A DNA stretch of 64,000 nucleotides from Caenorhabditis elegans (Eukaryota; Nematoda; Chromadorea; Rhabditida; Rhabditidae), in the NCBI RefSeq assembly GCF_000002985.6, contig NC_003284.9:310001-374000 (forward strand), in the 5' to 3' direction. Both the position numbers and the translations under genes were made by a program. The notes under the pieces were generated by a model. It was given only the letters and a program-made list of their open reading frames with translations. It was not told the DNA's origin and did not search any database. This document shows, in pieces, positions 43,620 to 54,984 of this stretch (position 1 is the stretch's first letter; every line of letters starts with the position of its first letter).

Positions 43620-46600
43620 ATGGACACAACGAATCAGTCAGAAGACATAAAACCTTGCGTAAGTATTGAATATTTGGCACTCATTTTACTTGTTTCACGT
43701 CAAAATTATTTTAATTCCGGCAATTTGTCGGTTTGCCGATTTGCAAGACCACCTCAGCTTCATACCCTTCTAAAACAGTTCTAATTTTAGGATTCTGATT
43801 TGATGGAATCAATTTTGATGTTTGATGAGCCCATTTCCGACATTTTAGCGCATAATAAATTGTGGATTAGTCATGCCAGGGTATTTCCAACGCAATAGTT
43901 AAGGCGAACTTCTTTGTTTTTTTTTTCAGACGAGATCCAATTTCTTTCCACAAGAAGGTCGCCACATTTCCAATCAACACACCGAAGCAGCGACATCGTT
44001 GAAAATGTGGATGCTTTCAAAAAATTTGGTGGTCATTGTGAAAAGAAAGGACGATATATTCCCTTGCAAAATTCTGGTTGGTTTTTTATCAAATAATACG
44101 GTTGAAAATTGTGATATTTTTTCGCTAAAGTAAGCATCGAAAATGACTTCCCGATAATAATATTAGTTTTTTAACTTTATAATAGTATTGCATCTAAAAA
44201 ACAGCCAAAAAGAGTGCAAAACTCATTAAAAAACGTTATATAAAGAAAAAGTTATTTTTGATACCGATTTCCCTAGGTGCTCCAAAATAAGGATGGGCGG
44301 CAGTTGCCGTTCGGCCAATTTTTTTTTGTCGACGAATTTGGTAAATCGGCAAACTGCCGATTCGTTGTTGGATTCGTTGTTGAAATCGTTTGTCGTCCAC
44401 CCCTGTTTCAAAATCACTTCACTGCAAAATCACTACAAAATAACTGCACGAAAAAATGTGCTGAACAAATGAAAAGCCAAACTTCCATTTTTATTTAAAC
44501 TAGAATTATTCAAAGTCAGTCATGAAAAAAAACAATATGGTATTATTTAAGTACCTCTATGTTTTTTCTTCCAATGTTTAAATTTACGTTCACATTATCC
44601 TCAAAGTTTCAGACACGCAACCCGGAAAACCTATTTGTGGCTCGATTTCTTGAAAGCGGAAAAGAAAAGCATATTCAGGTAGAGTATTCGGATATAATAA
44701 TGACAAGAAGTGAACTCGAAAAAGCCCTGCCGTAAGTTTTAGGAAACTACTAGTATTATTTCTGAATAGTTTTTTTTTCAGATTGTGCCAACACTTGATT
44801 CCAGCGAGAAACTGGGACGACTTTTACATAATCCGCGATTTTGAGAAAGCGACTCCGTATTTTGAACAAGGCTTGTCCGCATTAGTGAAACCTGGACAGC
44901 AATTTGAATTGCAACTTGAAGATGCACCGGATTTTTACGTCATGGCCACTGTTGTCAAAAATTATCGTGGTTTCCTGTTGGTTGAATATCAAAACGTCAG
45001 TTGTGTGCAAAAGTAAAATCTGGGTGCATCAAAACTTTGTAATAAACTTTTTTTGGTGTTTTGGAAACTTGAAAAACGGAAAATATTCAGAAAAACAATG
45101 CCAGTCTTTTTGTTTCATTTTTTAATGCTTTTTCAGTTCAAACGATGGATACATATGCTCAGCCCATACTGTCATGAAATCGGTTGGGGCAAAAACGAGA
45201 AGCAAGAGTATTTGAAACGTAAGTGGAAAAAAATCCAAATTGGCGCTTTCTCACAGCCAAGTAGCTATTATTTAAAGGTGGATGTGCGCCAGTGGGGAAA
45301 ATTTAAAGAAACGTTTAAAAAAGTTAAAAATTACGGTACTTATCAGGGCTGTGCAACCAAGTTGCCGGCTGGCAAAATTTTCAGAGTTCGGCAACTTCGG
45401 CAATTGCCGGTTGCGAAATTTTTCAGAGTTCGGCAATAAACTGAGTAATGTAAAAGTTTAGATTTTCAATTAAAGTAATGAGTTTGATCGAGATTTTTCA
45501 ATGATTACTTGCAATTTCCCCTAGCAAAAATAGTTTGAAAATCATTTGCAAAATCGAAGAGAAGTGATTTTACGATTTTTTCAGGAGGCCCCTACAATCG
45601 ACACATGAACGTTGACCTGGTTGCCGGACTCGTGAAACAATCGACAAATCAAAAACTCGGCGCTGTTCCAGAAATAGTCTTTAGAAACAATTGCCCAGTT
45701 CCCCATCGTATTCCAGTAAGTGATTTGGTATACTGTAAAAATGTTAGAAGAAACTCAAAAAACTGTTTTACAGGAATACAGTGCATGTGTCTATCTGGAC
45801 TTGGATCAGAAACGCTTTTATTTTGCTCACAAGGTCACTACAAAAACTTGCAGGAACAACCGTCATTTTTTCAATATTTCAATTGGAAAAAATCTTGTGA
45901 CCAGTAAGCAAAATAATGTAAGTTTATTGTTCTAGTTCTTTTTGTTTCAATCGAGTAATTTTCCAGAGACCCTACGAGTTTCATGTCTATCATCCAAGAA
46001 TTCTACCATATTCAGTTGCTAAACGGATGGAAGTTCAGATAATTCTACCGCCTGATGTCAAGCTGCTTCCTGATGAATCAAATTTAGATGGTTACCTTCG
46101 TACGTATTGCAATCCGTGTGATGTAAGTAATCAGAAAATATATATATAAAATCAAATACATTAAAGGAGTAAAGAAGAGAAACAGATGAACATATTTTGG
46201 GATGAGACAAGGGATGGAGAGAAAAATATGCCATTTGAATAAAATAAAATTTCAAATTTGAATTACACGAAATACGTTTTTTTTTTCAGAAACACAAAAC
46301 AAGTGACCGAGTGCAGCCTTCGCCAAAAATTGCTAAGAAAAAGAACGGACCTCTTTTGCTTGACGATACTCCGGACGCAATGTTCAGAAGCAGGGTATGT
46401 AACTTTAATGTGTAGTGTTGCTTGTTTTTCTATTTTTCTTTTCTGAACAGATGGTAATTCTCCTTTAAAAATTTAAAAATTCCTTTTTTGACTTTTTTTT
46501 TTTGACTTTTTACATAGGCTCTTCAAAAGCAAGAGATATTCAACAAAACAATCATCATACATACATTAGACCAATGTCGAGAGAATTCGAAAATTTAATT

Positions 46601-47721
46601 GGAATTCTTCAAAATTTCTACCACTTAATTTTCCAATAATAAATTTCAGCCGCTGCTCGGAGACAACATTGGCGCGCACAAAGAGTGGACAAATTTCATG
46701 AATCATATACCAGATTACAAACGAAAGGATTTGCTTAAGAGCATGGATACGCTCAAATTTTGTGAGGTATTAAACGCTCTTTGTTTTTTATATTATTTTA
46801 TCGATCAAAATCTTGTTCAGATTTTCCGGCCTACACCTACAGGAGCGTTGCAGTTGACGGCTGCCGAAGTGACTGGACAGCAAGAATGCATGCTACGGCT
46901 AAAAGTGAGCGGCGAGGATGAACCTGTGTACATTCACAATGCGTTAGTTTTTTTTTGTGGAAATATAAAGTATTGGATGTGAGAAAAATGATTAAGTTTG
47001 AAGTGTCAATTTTATGACCAAGAAAAAATAGGAACATTTAAATTAGTGTGATGAAAACCACTTTAAGTTAAGCAAATTTGAAAGAATTTGAATGATTTTA
47101 AAACTTGAATTTGCAAAACTTGTTGCTCGTTTCCTTTTTTGTATCTTTGAAGTATTCTGATATTGCATGCAATCATTGAAGTAAAGTTGCCAGCAAAATT
47201 GTTAGGTTGAATTTTCAGAATTAGAACTCTTGGTGTAGGCATATTTACTTGGGTAAAAGTAGGTGTGAGTACACCGGCTTAAACTCTTAGACATTACTTT
47301 AGGTTTTTAAGCCAAAAAACCAAAACAGTTGTAATTTTAACGAATTTTCATTATTATTCGAATCCTTCTCAAACTCCTCAAAATTGAAAGTTATAGGTTT
47401 CCAGGCTGAAAATGTTGTCCTAAGTTTAAGGAAAAAAACAACTTACCAGTCTCTCAACCTTTTGATGAAGGGTTACAATAATCCAACGGTACCACAAAAA
47501 AAAAATAGTAACTGTAATTTTCAAATATCCACATAGACACGTTCATTTTGTCTCAAACTTACTCACTCTCACTCTCAGTTTATTTTTTCAGCGATCCACA
47601 TTTGTACCATCTGGGAGCTTGTCTTGACATGGAGCTTGCTATCAACTTTCACGGAGAGTTTTTCGATGAGAAGCCCCTCAAAAAGAACAAAAACGCCAAC
47701 AACGGATTTTCGAGTTTTTGA
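43620..47721 (+). CDS. mbtr-1: MBT-repeat protein (13 exons, 531 aa), probably MBTR-1
   Basis: Exons 43620-43658, 43791-43880, 43930-44076, 44613-44731, 44782-44995, 45137-45218, 45585-45715, 45774-45917, 45967-46122, 46290-46394, 46650-46766, 46821-46942 and 47592-47721 join in frame to TGA. The ATG follows an ATTTTCAG acceptor by one base. MBT repeats bind methyl-lysine in histone tails and act in chromatin repression. Repeat ends are recognisable in WIHMLSPYCHEIGWGKNEK (about residues 207-225), FHVYHPRILPYSVAKR (about 327-342) and DPHLYHLGACLDMEL (about 489-503). Each corresponds to the family pattern of S/H-P-x-I/L-x-P-x-G-W-C, and the last two have lost the GWC. An N-terminal stretch may be a fourth, eroded repeat. 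The methyl-lysine cage looks incomplete, so binding may be weak. The name rests on recognition of an MBT protein of about this size, not on an alignment. LIN-61 would be the alternative. Confidence 0.7.
44288..44402. repeat. short hairpin of the GGCAAATCGGCAAA family in intron 3 of the MBT gene
   Basis: GGATGGGCGGCAGTTGCCGT and the facing end TCGTTTGTCGTCCACCCCTG frame the element. Confidence 0.7.
45277..45435. repeat. fragments of two palindromic families in intron 6 of the MBT gene
   Basis: TTAAAGGTGGATGTGCGCCA (45,275) is the end of a TTAA palindrome. It is followed by GGGCTGTGCAACCAAGTTGC (45,347), a piece of the CGGCAACC hairpin family. Both are one-armed remnants. Confidence 0.65.
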
Positions 47722-48672
47722 CTGGTCTCTCACTCCAATTCATTTTTCATACGCTTTCATTCATATGATTTGTCATAAATTACCGCTATTATTCTATCCT
47801 CCTTGGGTATATCTCTTTTCATACCTCGCAAACATTCGTTCGTTTCAAATGTGTAACTCACTAGCAACCTTCGTGTTCCCTTGTTTTTAAGTGTGCTGTT
47901 TATATATTTTGATAATATTAGAGTAAATATGATATATGTATGTAAAATTTTATTACAAAAGTAAAAGGTGGAGTATGTGTTCGGACGAAAGTATAGATCC
48001 AAAATACTTTTGTTATAAAAGTTGTTCGAATGGTAAGTTATAATTTCATATCGAAAATAGTGATTTTGAATTTTTTACAAAAGAGATGATAAGTTTTTTT
48101 TTTCATTGAGGGGGCCGAAGATGCAACCCCGACCTCGACCCGCCCAAACCAAAAAAGTGCACACTACAGTCCAAGTCTGGGTCAAAATTCAAAAAGTTTC
48201 ATATTCGATGTTTTCAGGCAAGTCTAATAATGCAATAAAATTTGGCTACACCATCATTAACTATTCTAGTAGTTGCTGCCAAACAATTCCGCGTTGATAG
48301 GTTCAATGAGAGGGAATTGTCCTGCTTTATTCTTACTGTAGATATGATTGCTGCTCACTCGCAGCCACAACACTCAAATTTGCCGGTGAGTTTAATGTAA
48401 CACACTCAAATTTCCGTGCGAGGTTTTTAGTTTGCAGATATTTTGGCCTAGTAGTTAAAACAACAGATGTATGGCAGTCATTCGTCACAATTTGTTGAAA
48501 CGTTTTCGAATGCTTCCATCAGACATGTTTTGCAATTGAATATTCTTCTGCACATGAAACGACAGTCACGCCCCTCATTTTTGACTCATACGGTGTCGCT
48601 GGTCAAATCACTCTCCTCATTTTTTCTCATCTCTTTTATTCTTTCCTATCTTTTTTTGTTGGCACTTCAGAT
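47722..48672 (+). other. spacer with coding-like segments of uncertain membership
   Basis: After the MBT gene's 3' end there are two suggestive pieces. At 48,130-48,185 a frame begins MQPRPRPAQTKKVHTTVQ. At about 48,270-48,378 an acceptor-donor bounded frame (CTAG to CCG GTGAGT) reads AAKQFRVDRFNERELSCFIL and SQPQHSNLP. A third, at 48,473, reads [18 protein letters not shown]. They may be 5' exons of the next small gene or a separate gene, but I could not connect them in phase. Confidence 0.3.
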
Positions 48673-50198
48673 ATGATTTTGCTTCGGGATTCTGAGCGTG
48701 CTGACCTCGAGCAGATGCATGGTCTTATCAAGCGCAAGATTCGCTATCAGGTGAATTAAAGTTTTCGAAAACATTTCCACAAAGATGTCTTTCCAGGTGT
48801 CACTCAACTCTCATGATCCGGCCATAAATAGGAAGCTCGAGGCTTACCGTTCGTTTCTTGTCAGAATAATGCACATTCTGCGTTTGGAGACATGCCTGCT
48901 GCATCAATCGGTGAGTCAGTAAAGTTAGCGGAAATTGATGAACTAATAAGACAGCTACGTGCAATACAATTTCCGTAGCCAGAAATAGTTGTTGAAGCAG
49001 TTTTAACAGACTGTAATCCTTATGCCATTCTAGAGTCAAAAACTAGAAATAATTATTTTTCATTAATGCTTGTTTCTTATTTTGTTCTACACTGTTTCAA
49101 TAGGCCAAACAAAAAAGATCCCGAAAGAGAGAGGTTACAGTTCACTCTGTTTCTTTGTTGTTTTCCGGTTGTTTAGGTGGACACAGAAATTGAAATATTG
49201 TGAATGTACATAGTTTGATTGCGAGATTAAGTAAGATGCATCTGAATTCATGGTTCAACTTCACAATGATATAAGTCTGCTTTAACTTTTATCGAGATAA
49301 AGTCTTGCAGTCTAATAACACTACATGCATACTATGTAGAGCGCTTATCGTGTACGGTGTCGTCGATGGTCTAATCATTCTTCACAAATAAATATCTCTA
49401 TGTTTTGTAAGCCAGAAAAAAGAAAGAAACTATTCTAGGAAGAATTTCCACTCTTCCGAGCTCATTCCTCAGAATACGAATAACGGTGTTATTTGAACAG
49501 TCCCGTTGAGAGGGAGTTTTTCAACCAATCATTTTTTGCACATGGTACGGAAGTCAGACATCTGACTCACCGCGAATGATGAACCTCGAGTAATCACTCT
49601 CTACTTATACTTGCCCGCTTTGCAAGCACTTTTGTACTATCGACTGCGAGCGAATGAGAAATAAGCAATAGAGTTTAATTATTAAGTGACCAGTACAAAC
49701 TATGCTGGTGAAAAATCGCTTCCAAAGTAAAAAATGTTATATGATTTTTACTAGGGACTCTTTTTTCTCCAGACAACAGGCACCTGACCGGAAAAATAAA
49801 CGAATCGATAAACGAATAATTTTACAAAACTAATTTGAATTAAAATTATGTTCTATTTGCCTCTATATCTGTAATCTTTTTTCTATAAACTTAATACTAA
49901 TTTGTAAGCCAGAAAAAAATTAATTTGATTCTAAGTGTGACCACGGCAATTTTTTTAATTTGCCTTTCCGTACAAATCAAAATTGATTTTATAAGAAACA
50001 TATTGTTACAATTTGTTAGAAGTTCATTAAAAATTACTCCATTTTCAGGCAAGCCGCAAAATGATCCGCGCCGAAATTCGTCAACTCCGCGAGCAAGAAA
50101 AATGCCTTATCGAAATTGTTGCCGACCGTCCACCACCACCTCCGCGCAATCATTTGCTCCGTCGCTTCATTCGTATTTTCACTACATGCTTCCAGTAG
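48673..50198 (+). CDS. small basic helical protein (3 exons, 113 aa)
   Basis: Exons 48673-48750, 48797-48910 and 50049-50198 join in frame. The ATG lies two bases after a GGCACTTCAG acceptor, consistent with trans-splicing. The stop TAG is followed at once by AATAAA (50,199), so the poly(A) signal practically touches the stop. The protein is arginine/lysine/glutamate-rich and helical ([37 protein letters not shown]). It ends in a proline run and [13 protein letters not shown] recognise no domain. The layout and the C-terminal F-x-x-F-x-T-C-F pattern resemble the minus-strand gene at 54,985-57,683. Intron 2 is long (1,138 bp). Confidence 0.6.
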
Positions 50199-50853
50199 AA
50201 TAAAGTTGTTTTTTTACTCAAAAAATTATGAGATCGGCTCTGGTAACGAGTAATTCCACTATGATACAATTTTTCGCTGTTATGTATGGTGCTTTGACAT
50301 TCGGTTAGTGAATTTCAAAAATATTTATCGTTAATTTCTGATTGTAAGTTTTCTACTGAATTACGATAATTTGGTGTTTAATTAAGTACTTTGTGACTAT
50401 TTTCATTCATCAACTTTCTTTAAAACAGTATTTTTTTCAAAACATGTCTAAGGGGTTTCATTGCGAGATTCGGTTTACTTGTGTCAATTTGAATCAATTA
50501 AAGTAATCAACAAAGTTTCGCGCCTCCACTTTTGAGAAAATACTCCTGACCCTCAACTTGTTCATCGTAGTAATTTCTAGAAAAACTTTTTTGGCCTATT
50601 AAGACCATGCGAAACTCACCAAAAGGAATATTTTTTCTCATTCCATTTCGTTTCAGGCGTGCCCTTTATTTGACATCAAAATGGATGCTAAAAGGATTTG
50701 TTTTTTTCTCACTTAAAAAAACGTCAGTTTTGTCTAAAACTTTTTGCGGCGCTTCCCACTTGCTTATATTGTTTCCGTACATTGTCTTTTTTTTCTTTCA
50801 TATTTTGCTTTCAGTTTCCTCATTTCTCGATAAAAAAAAGAAACGTCAGAGAA

Positions 50854-52935
50854 ATGTCTTCTAAAAGACAATCTGACTTAGAAATCAGAACACATCTTCG
50901 TCTTCTTCCACGGAAAGTTGGTAGTGGCTCGGAACAGGTAACATATTTTTCAAGAATTTTTTAGCTTTTACTTTCATTTCAGCAAGAACTGCTCCGTAAT
51001 CGCAGCCAGCTCAACATTTGGCTCTGTCAACCGGAAGAAGATATTGCAAAATCGATTGTTGCAAAAATGATTGAAGAGCACAACAAGGTGTACAACTTAT
51101 CAATTGAATTTTACACAGAGGCATGAGTTTTGTTTTGACTACTTATCTAGTAACTCGGCAGATTAAAGCTATTTATGACATGCAAATATATTAGATTTTC
51201 TACAAAAACTAAGTAAAAGTATACTTCACGAGAATATTACATTTGATGAAACTACAATTCTTTCATCTCCGTAAACTTTCTTCACGTCCAATCAATAGTG
51301 ACATGAATCCTTCCGGCCAACGTCATGAAGATTGGAGCTGGCGAGATTGAAAAGGTACCAACTATGCTTGTTGGTTGTTGGTACACACAATTTCACGTCA
51401 CTACATATTGACAGTTTTTCCCCACAGTTGGACACATTTATTCTGCACAAGATTATGTCAGCTCCAAAATTTGTACAGGCTCATCTGCTAAAGGGCACTC
51501 TCTTGCAGAAGAGCTAGGAGGCAGTTATGCTGTCTGTGTATCACAGGCTCACCTTTCTCTATAAGCTCACAAACCATCTGGGGGGGGGGGGGGGGGAAAC
51601 TGTCACGGCATTGTGACATAGAAATTGTATGTACCAAGTACCAACTACATAGTTGGCACGTCTTTCATTTTGCCATCTCCAGTCCTTATGACGTTGGTCG
51701 GTTGGATTCATGTCACTATTGGGTGTGAAGGAGGTTTACGGGCCTGAAACAATTGTAGTTCTATTAAAAGTCGTAGTCTTATTCAGTACACAATAAATAA
51801 TTTGTCCAATCTCGGATGTTTAAAATGTCCCTATTGAGATTTTTGAAAATGCCCCCTAAGAACACGATGCCCGCTAATTTTTTGCCCCCGTCTCAGTTTT
51901 CCCCGAAGTTTCTTTACTAGAACAGACTTGAAATTTTCACAAGTGAAAAGTAACTGTGATATTGTAACAGCAAGCAATTCAGCTATTTTATTCCAAAATT
52001 GTCAATTAGTTTCAGTCAAACCATGTTCTTTCAAATTTTTTTCGGAAAGCCCTAACAAGGGAAGGCTCTGAATTCGTTATCGGACTTCGTTACGCCACTG
52101 TATACATTCGATAGAGAATGGTTACAGATGATCACTCCAAAAGATTTACCTGCTTTAGAGCAGGTTCGACCAAGTTACGACACTTTAAAGTTGCCGAAAA
52201 AAAATCCTTGAAGACCTCTGAACCTTTGAAAAAAATCTAAAATTTCCACTGAAAAATTGTTTTTCTGCAAGTTGATAAAATAGTTGTAATCGATTTAAAA
52301 TAGTAAAAAAACATATATTATACAAGTTTTAGCCCATCACTCTCAAAAAAAACCCTTAAAATAATCTACATATCCTGAGAAAAATACCAAAAAGTAGATG
52401 TTCATGTAGATCAATTCAAGGATTTTTTTGAGAATTATGAACTGAAACTTGTATGGTATGATTTTTCCATTATTTCCAACTATTTGAAAACGTTTAAATC
52501 AACTTTTCGAAAAAAATTTTTTTTGAATTTTTAAAAAGGGGTATTTTGGCACTTTCAAAATGTCGTAACTTGGTCGAACCTGCTCTGAAGCAGCTAAATT
52601 TTTTGGAGTGATCATCTGTAACTATTCTCTATCGAATGTATATAGTGGCGTAACAAAGTCCAATAACGAGTTCAGAGCCTTCATTTGAGCCTTCTTTCGA
52701 ACAAAGTTTCATTTTCCGAACGCGGACTCTAACATTTTAATTTAATATTTAGAAACGGCGAGAACGGTTTGATAGGATGAAATGTTCACTCCGGCACCGT
52801 GAAAACGCATTTATTCAAGAAGTTATTCGTCGCAAACAAAAAATGGTTGAAAAGAAGCATTACGATGGCACAACCCAATTTTCAAGTTGTGATTATGTAA
52901 TTATGGGAATTAAATCGATGTTTTGCTTCAAATGA
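50854..52935 (+). CDS. small basic helical protein (3 exons, 123 aa)
   Basis: Exons 50854-50937, 50983-51087 and 52753-52935 join in frame to TGA. A CTTTCAG acceptor at 50,812 lies 42 bases before the ATG and is the likely trans-splice site. AATAAA is at 52,943. The protein is strongly charged and predicted helical (EEDIAKSIVAKMIEEHNKKR; HRENAFIQEVIRRKQKMVEK), with a short hydrophobic C-terminus ending SMFCFK. No domain is recognised. The gene starts 656 bp after the previous small gene in the same direction, so the two could share an operon, though the spacing is wider than usual. Intron 2 (1,665 bp) contains two palindromes. Confidence 0.6.
51291..51723. repeat. palindromic element with TCATGAAGATTGGAG ends
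   Basis: CAATAGTGACATGAATCCTT with CCGGCCAACGTCATGAAGAT (51,293) is mirrored by CGTTGGTCGGTTGGATTCAT and GTCACTATTGG (51,692-51,722). GGTACCAACTATGCTTGTTG and CCAACTACATAGTTGGCACG are the inner arms. A 17-base G run (51,580-51,596) lies in the loop. Confidence 0.85.
52062..52682. repeat. 620-bp palindromic element in the same intron
   Basis: AAGGCTCTGAATTCGTTATC with GGACTTCGTTACGCCACTGT (52,063) is inverted at 52,640-52,682 (GGCGTAACAAAGTCCAATAA; GTTCAGAGCCTTC). The arms include GAGCAGGTTCGACCAAGTTA and its complement TAACTTGGTCGAACCTGCTC. Confidence 0.9.
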
Positions 52936-53088
52936 ATAATTCAATAAAGTTTACAGTAAAGTTTTATATATATTGTATTTGTATATACTTTAGATACTTG
53001 CGTATTACATGTCGCTTTTAATTTTCAAAATTATTTTTCTCATTTTTAACGCGAGACCGTTAATTTTTTCTGCAATTGTTTTGAAGTA

Positions 53089-54379
53089 TTAGGTTGGCGG
53101 GAAAGTCCTGTCCTATTTTTCACTCATTTATTTCTCGAAGCAAACTCAAACAAAAAATCAGTTATAGGCTCCATCATGATCAACACAGTCCTGCCAACAT
53201 TGATCTAACTTGTGGATTTCCTGTCTGTAGAATCCAGCTGGCAGGGATTCAAAGTATTGCTTGATATCAGTTTTGAGATTTTCTCGTGTTGTGAAGGTTA
53301 TACCTCAAAGGGCACAAGCCAGATTGGGGAAAAGCCAATAATTGTTTGGAGCAATGTCAGAAGAATAAGATAGTTGAAGGATAATCGGCTATCCATATTT
53401 TGCCAGTTCCTCTTTCATATGTCTTGCAACATGTGGTTGAGCGTTATTGTTTTGGAAAAATACTTACTTATCCTGTAAGGCTGAAGGATTCACTGTTTTC
53501 TTAAAATTCTGTTGTTGTCTTGAATGAGTCTCTCCGGTAATAATTTTATCCTCGGGTAACAGCTCCCAGTAGAGGAGCCTTGCACTCAAGACCAAACAGA
53601 GACCATACTTTTTTCGGGTGAAGGCCGAGTTTCGGAACATTTCGGAACACACCCACAGGTTACTTACTAAGTAAGTAAGTAACCTGTGGGGTTTGTCCTT
53701 CTCCAATCCACTGGTACTGTGTGTGGTGGTTAGCGTACAACATCCACTCCTCGTTTCCAGTAGTGAGCCAGTTCAATCAACGGTCACCGCCGTAGAGAGT
53801 GGGAGATTATATAAAACATCAACTCGGTGGGAAAGATTGGAACGGGTCAAATAATAAGGCACGAATCGACCAAGTTTTTTCCTCATTCCGAGCAATTTCA
53901 TGTTATCTGTTATGGAGTTATGAGAGACTGTAAGCGTGCTTGCCATCTCACGGGCAGTTTGAAATAGATCCGATGCAATATTGGCTTTTAGTGCATTCAA
54001 ATCTAATTCATGTGGGTTTTAGAGCATACCTTTTCATTCAAAAAAAGTCGCTTTTTTCTGAAACGATCGAACTATTTCTGTATTGTTTTATACGAGGGAA
54101 CAGGTCTATCATAAACTCTCATTAGAAGAGTTTTTGAATCCTTCATTGTGTTGTGCGCCAGAAGCATGTATAACAGAACATACCGAACAAAAATTGAGGT
54201 AGGTTCACTTATCGCAAGTTAACTTGAACCAAGAGAGAGGGAGAGAGATAGGGGGTTAATTACTGAAAACACTTTTTTCTGCTTATCAAACCCTAAGAGT
54301 GAATAAACAGCAAATTTGATATTCATTTCACAATGACAATACAAAAAATTAGGACAGGACTTTCCCGCCAACCCTTATT
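53089..54379 (-). mobile_element. degenerate mariner transposon, copy 2
   Basis: The ends TTAGGTTGGCGGGAAAGTCC and GGACTTTCCCGCCAACC are inverted, with TA on the left (53,087-53,088) and a slightly altered right junction. On the minus strand, transposase pieces are readable at 54,000-53,773 (DLFQTAREMASTLTVSHNSI) and 53,706-53,464, broken by frameshifts and stops. It is the same family as the copy at 29,292-31,014 but shorter, lacking the internal insertion. It is inactive. Confidence 0.85.
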
Positions 54380-54984
54380 AATTTTTCTTCGGTGTAATGA
54401 GTACACTTTTTTCTCTCATCAGATTTGTTTTCTTCTCATTATTTTTGGACATTTCCTGGTGATTTCTGAAAATTTTTTGAATTTTCGGGATGCGGAGTTT
54501 CTCAGAATTCAGGTCACCCATTCTTCAGAAAACGTTCCGTTTCAAATAATTTTGAAAATTCCCTTCGACTCTAAATTCATATTTATACAGACTAGCGAGG
54601 AAAAAAACAAGTCTGATGAACATCAAAAGTGAGAAGAGAACTTATCAAGCCATTAAGCCATTTCACACTAAAAATAAAGAAAAATATCAATTATTAGAGA
54701 CTAATCTTTTTTACCTCTGGTCACGGTAAGTAAGATGTGGAAAGTCATCTTGAAAATGAAGGCATGTAATATACAAGTACCATACTTTATTAGGAGATAA
54801 TAAGTTCCGGGTCAAATATCATACATTTTGGTTATTTGGTTAACGTAAATTTGAAGTTAAAAAACAAAATTTTAAATTGCTCGGAAAGTTTTTGAGATGA
54901 TGCGAGCGGTTCTACTGGTAAGAATTGCGTGCAATACGAAGAAGATGAACTCTATGTAGCATATACTAGTGTAGAAAGAATCTC

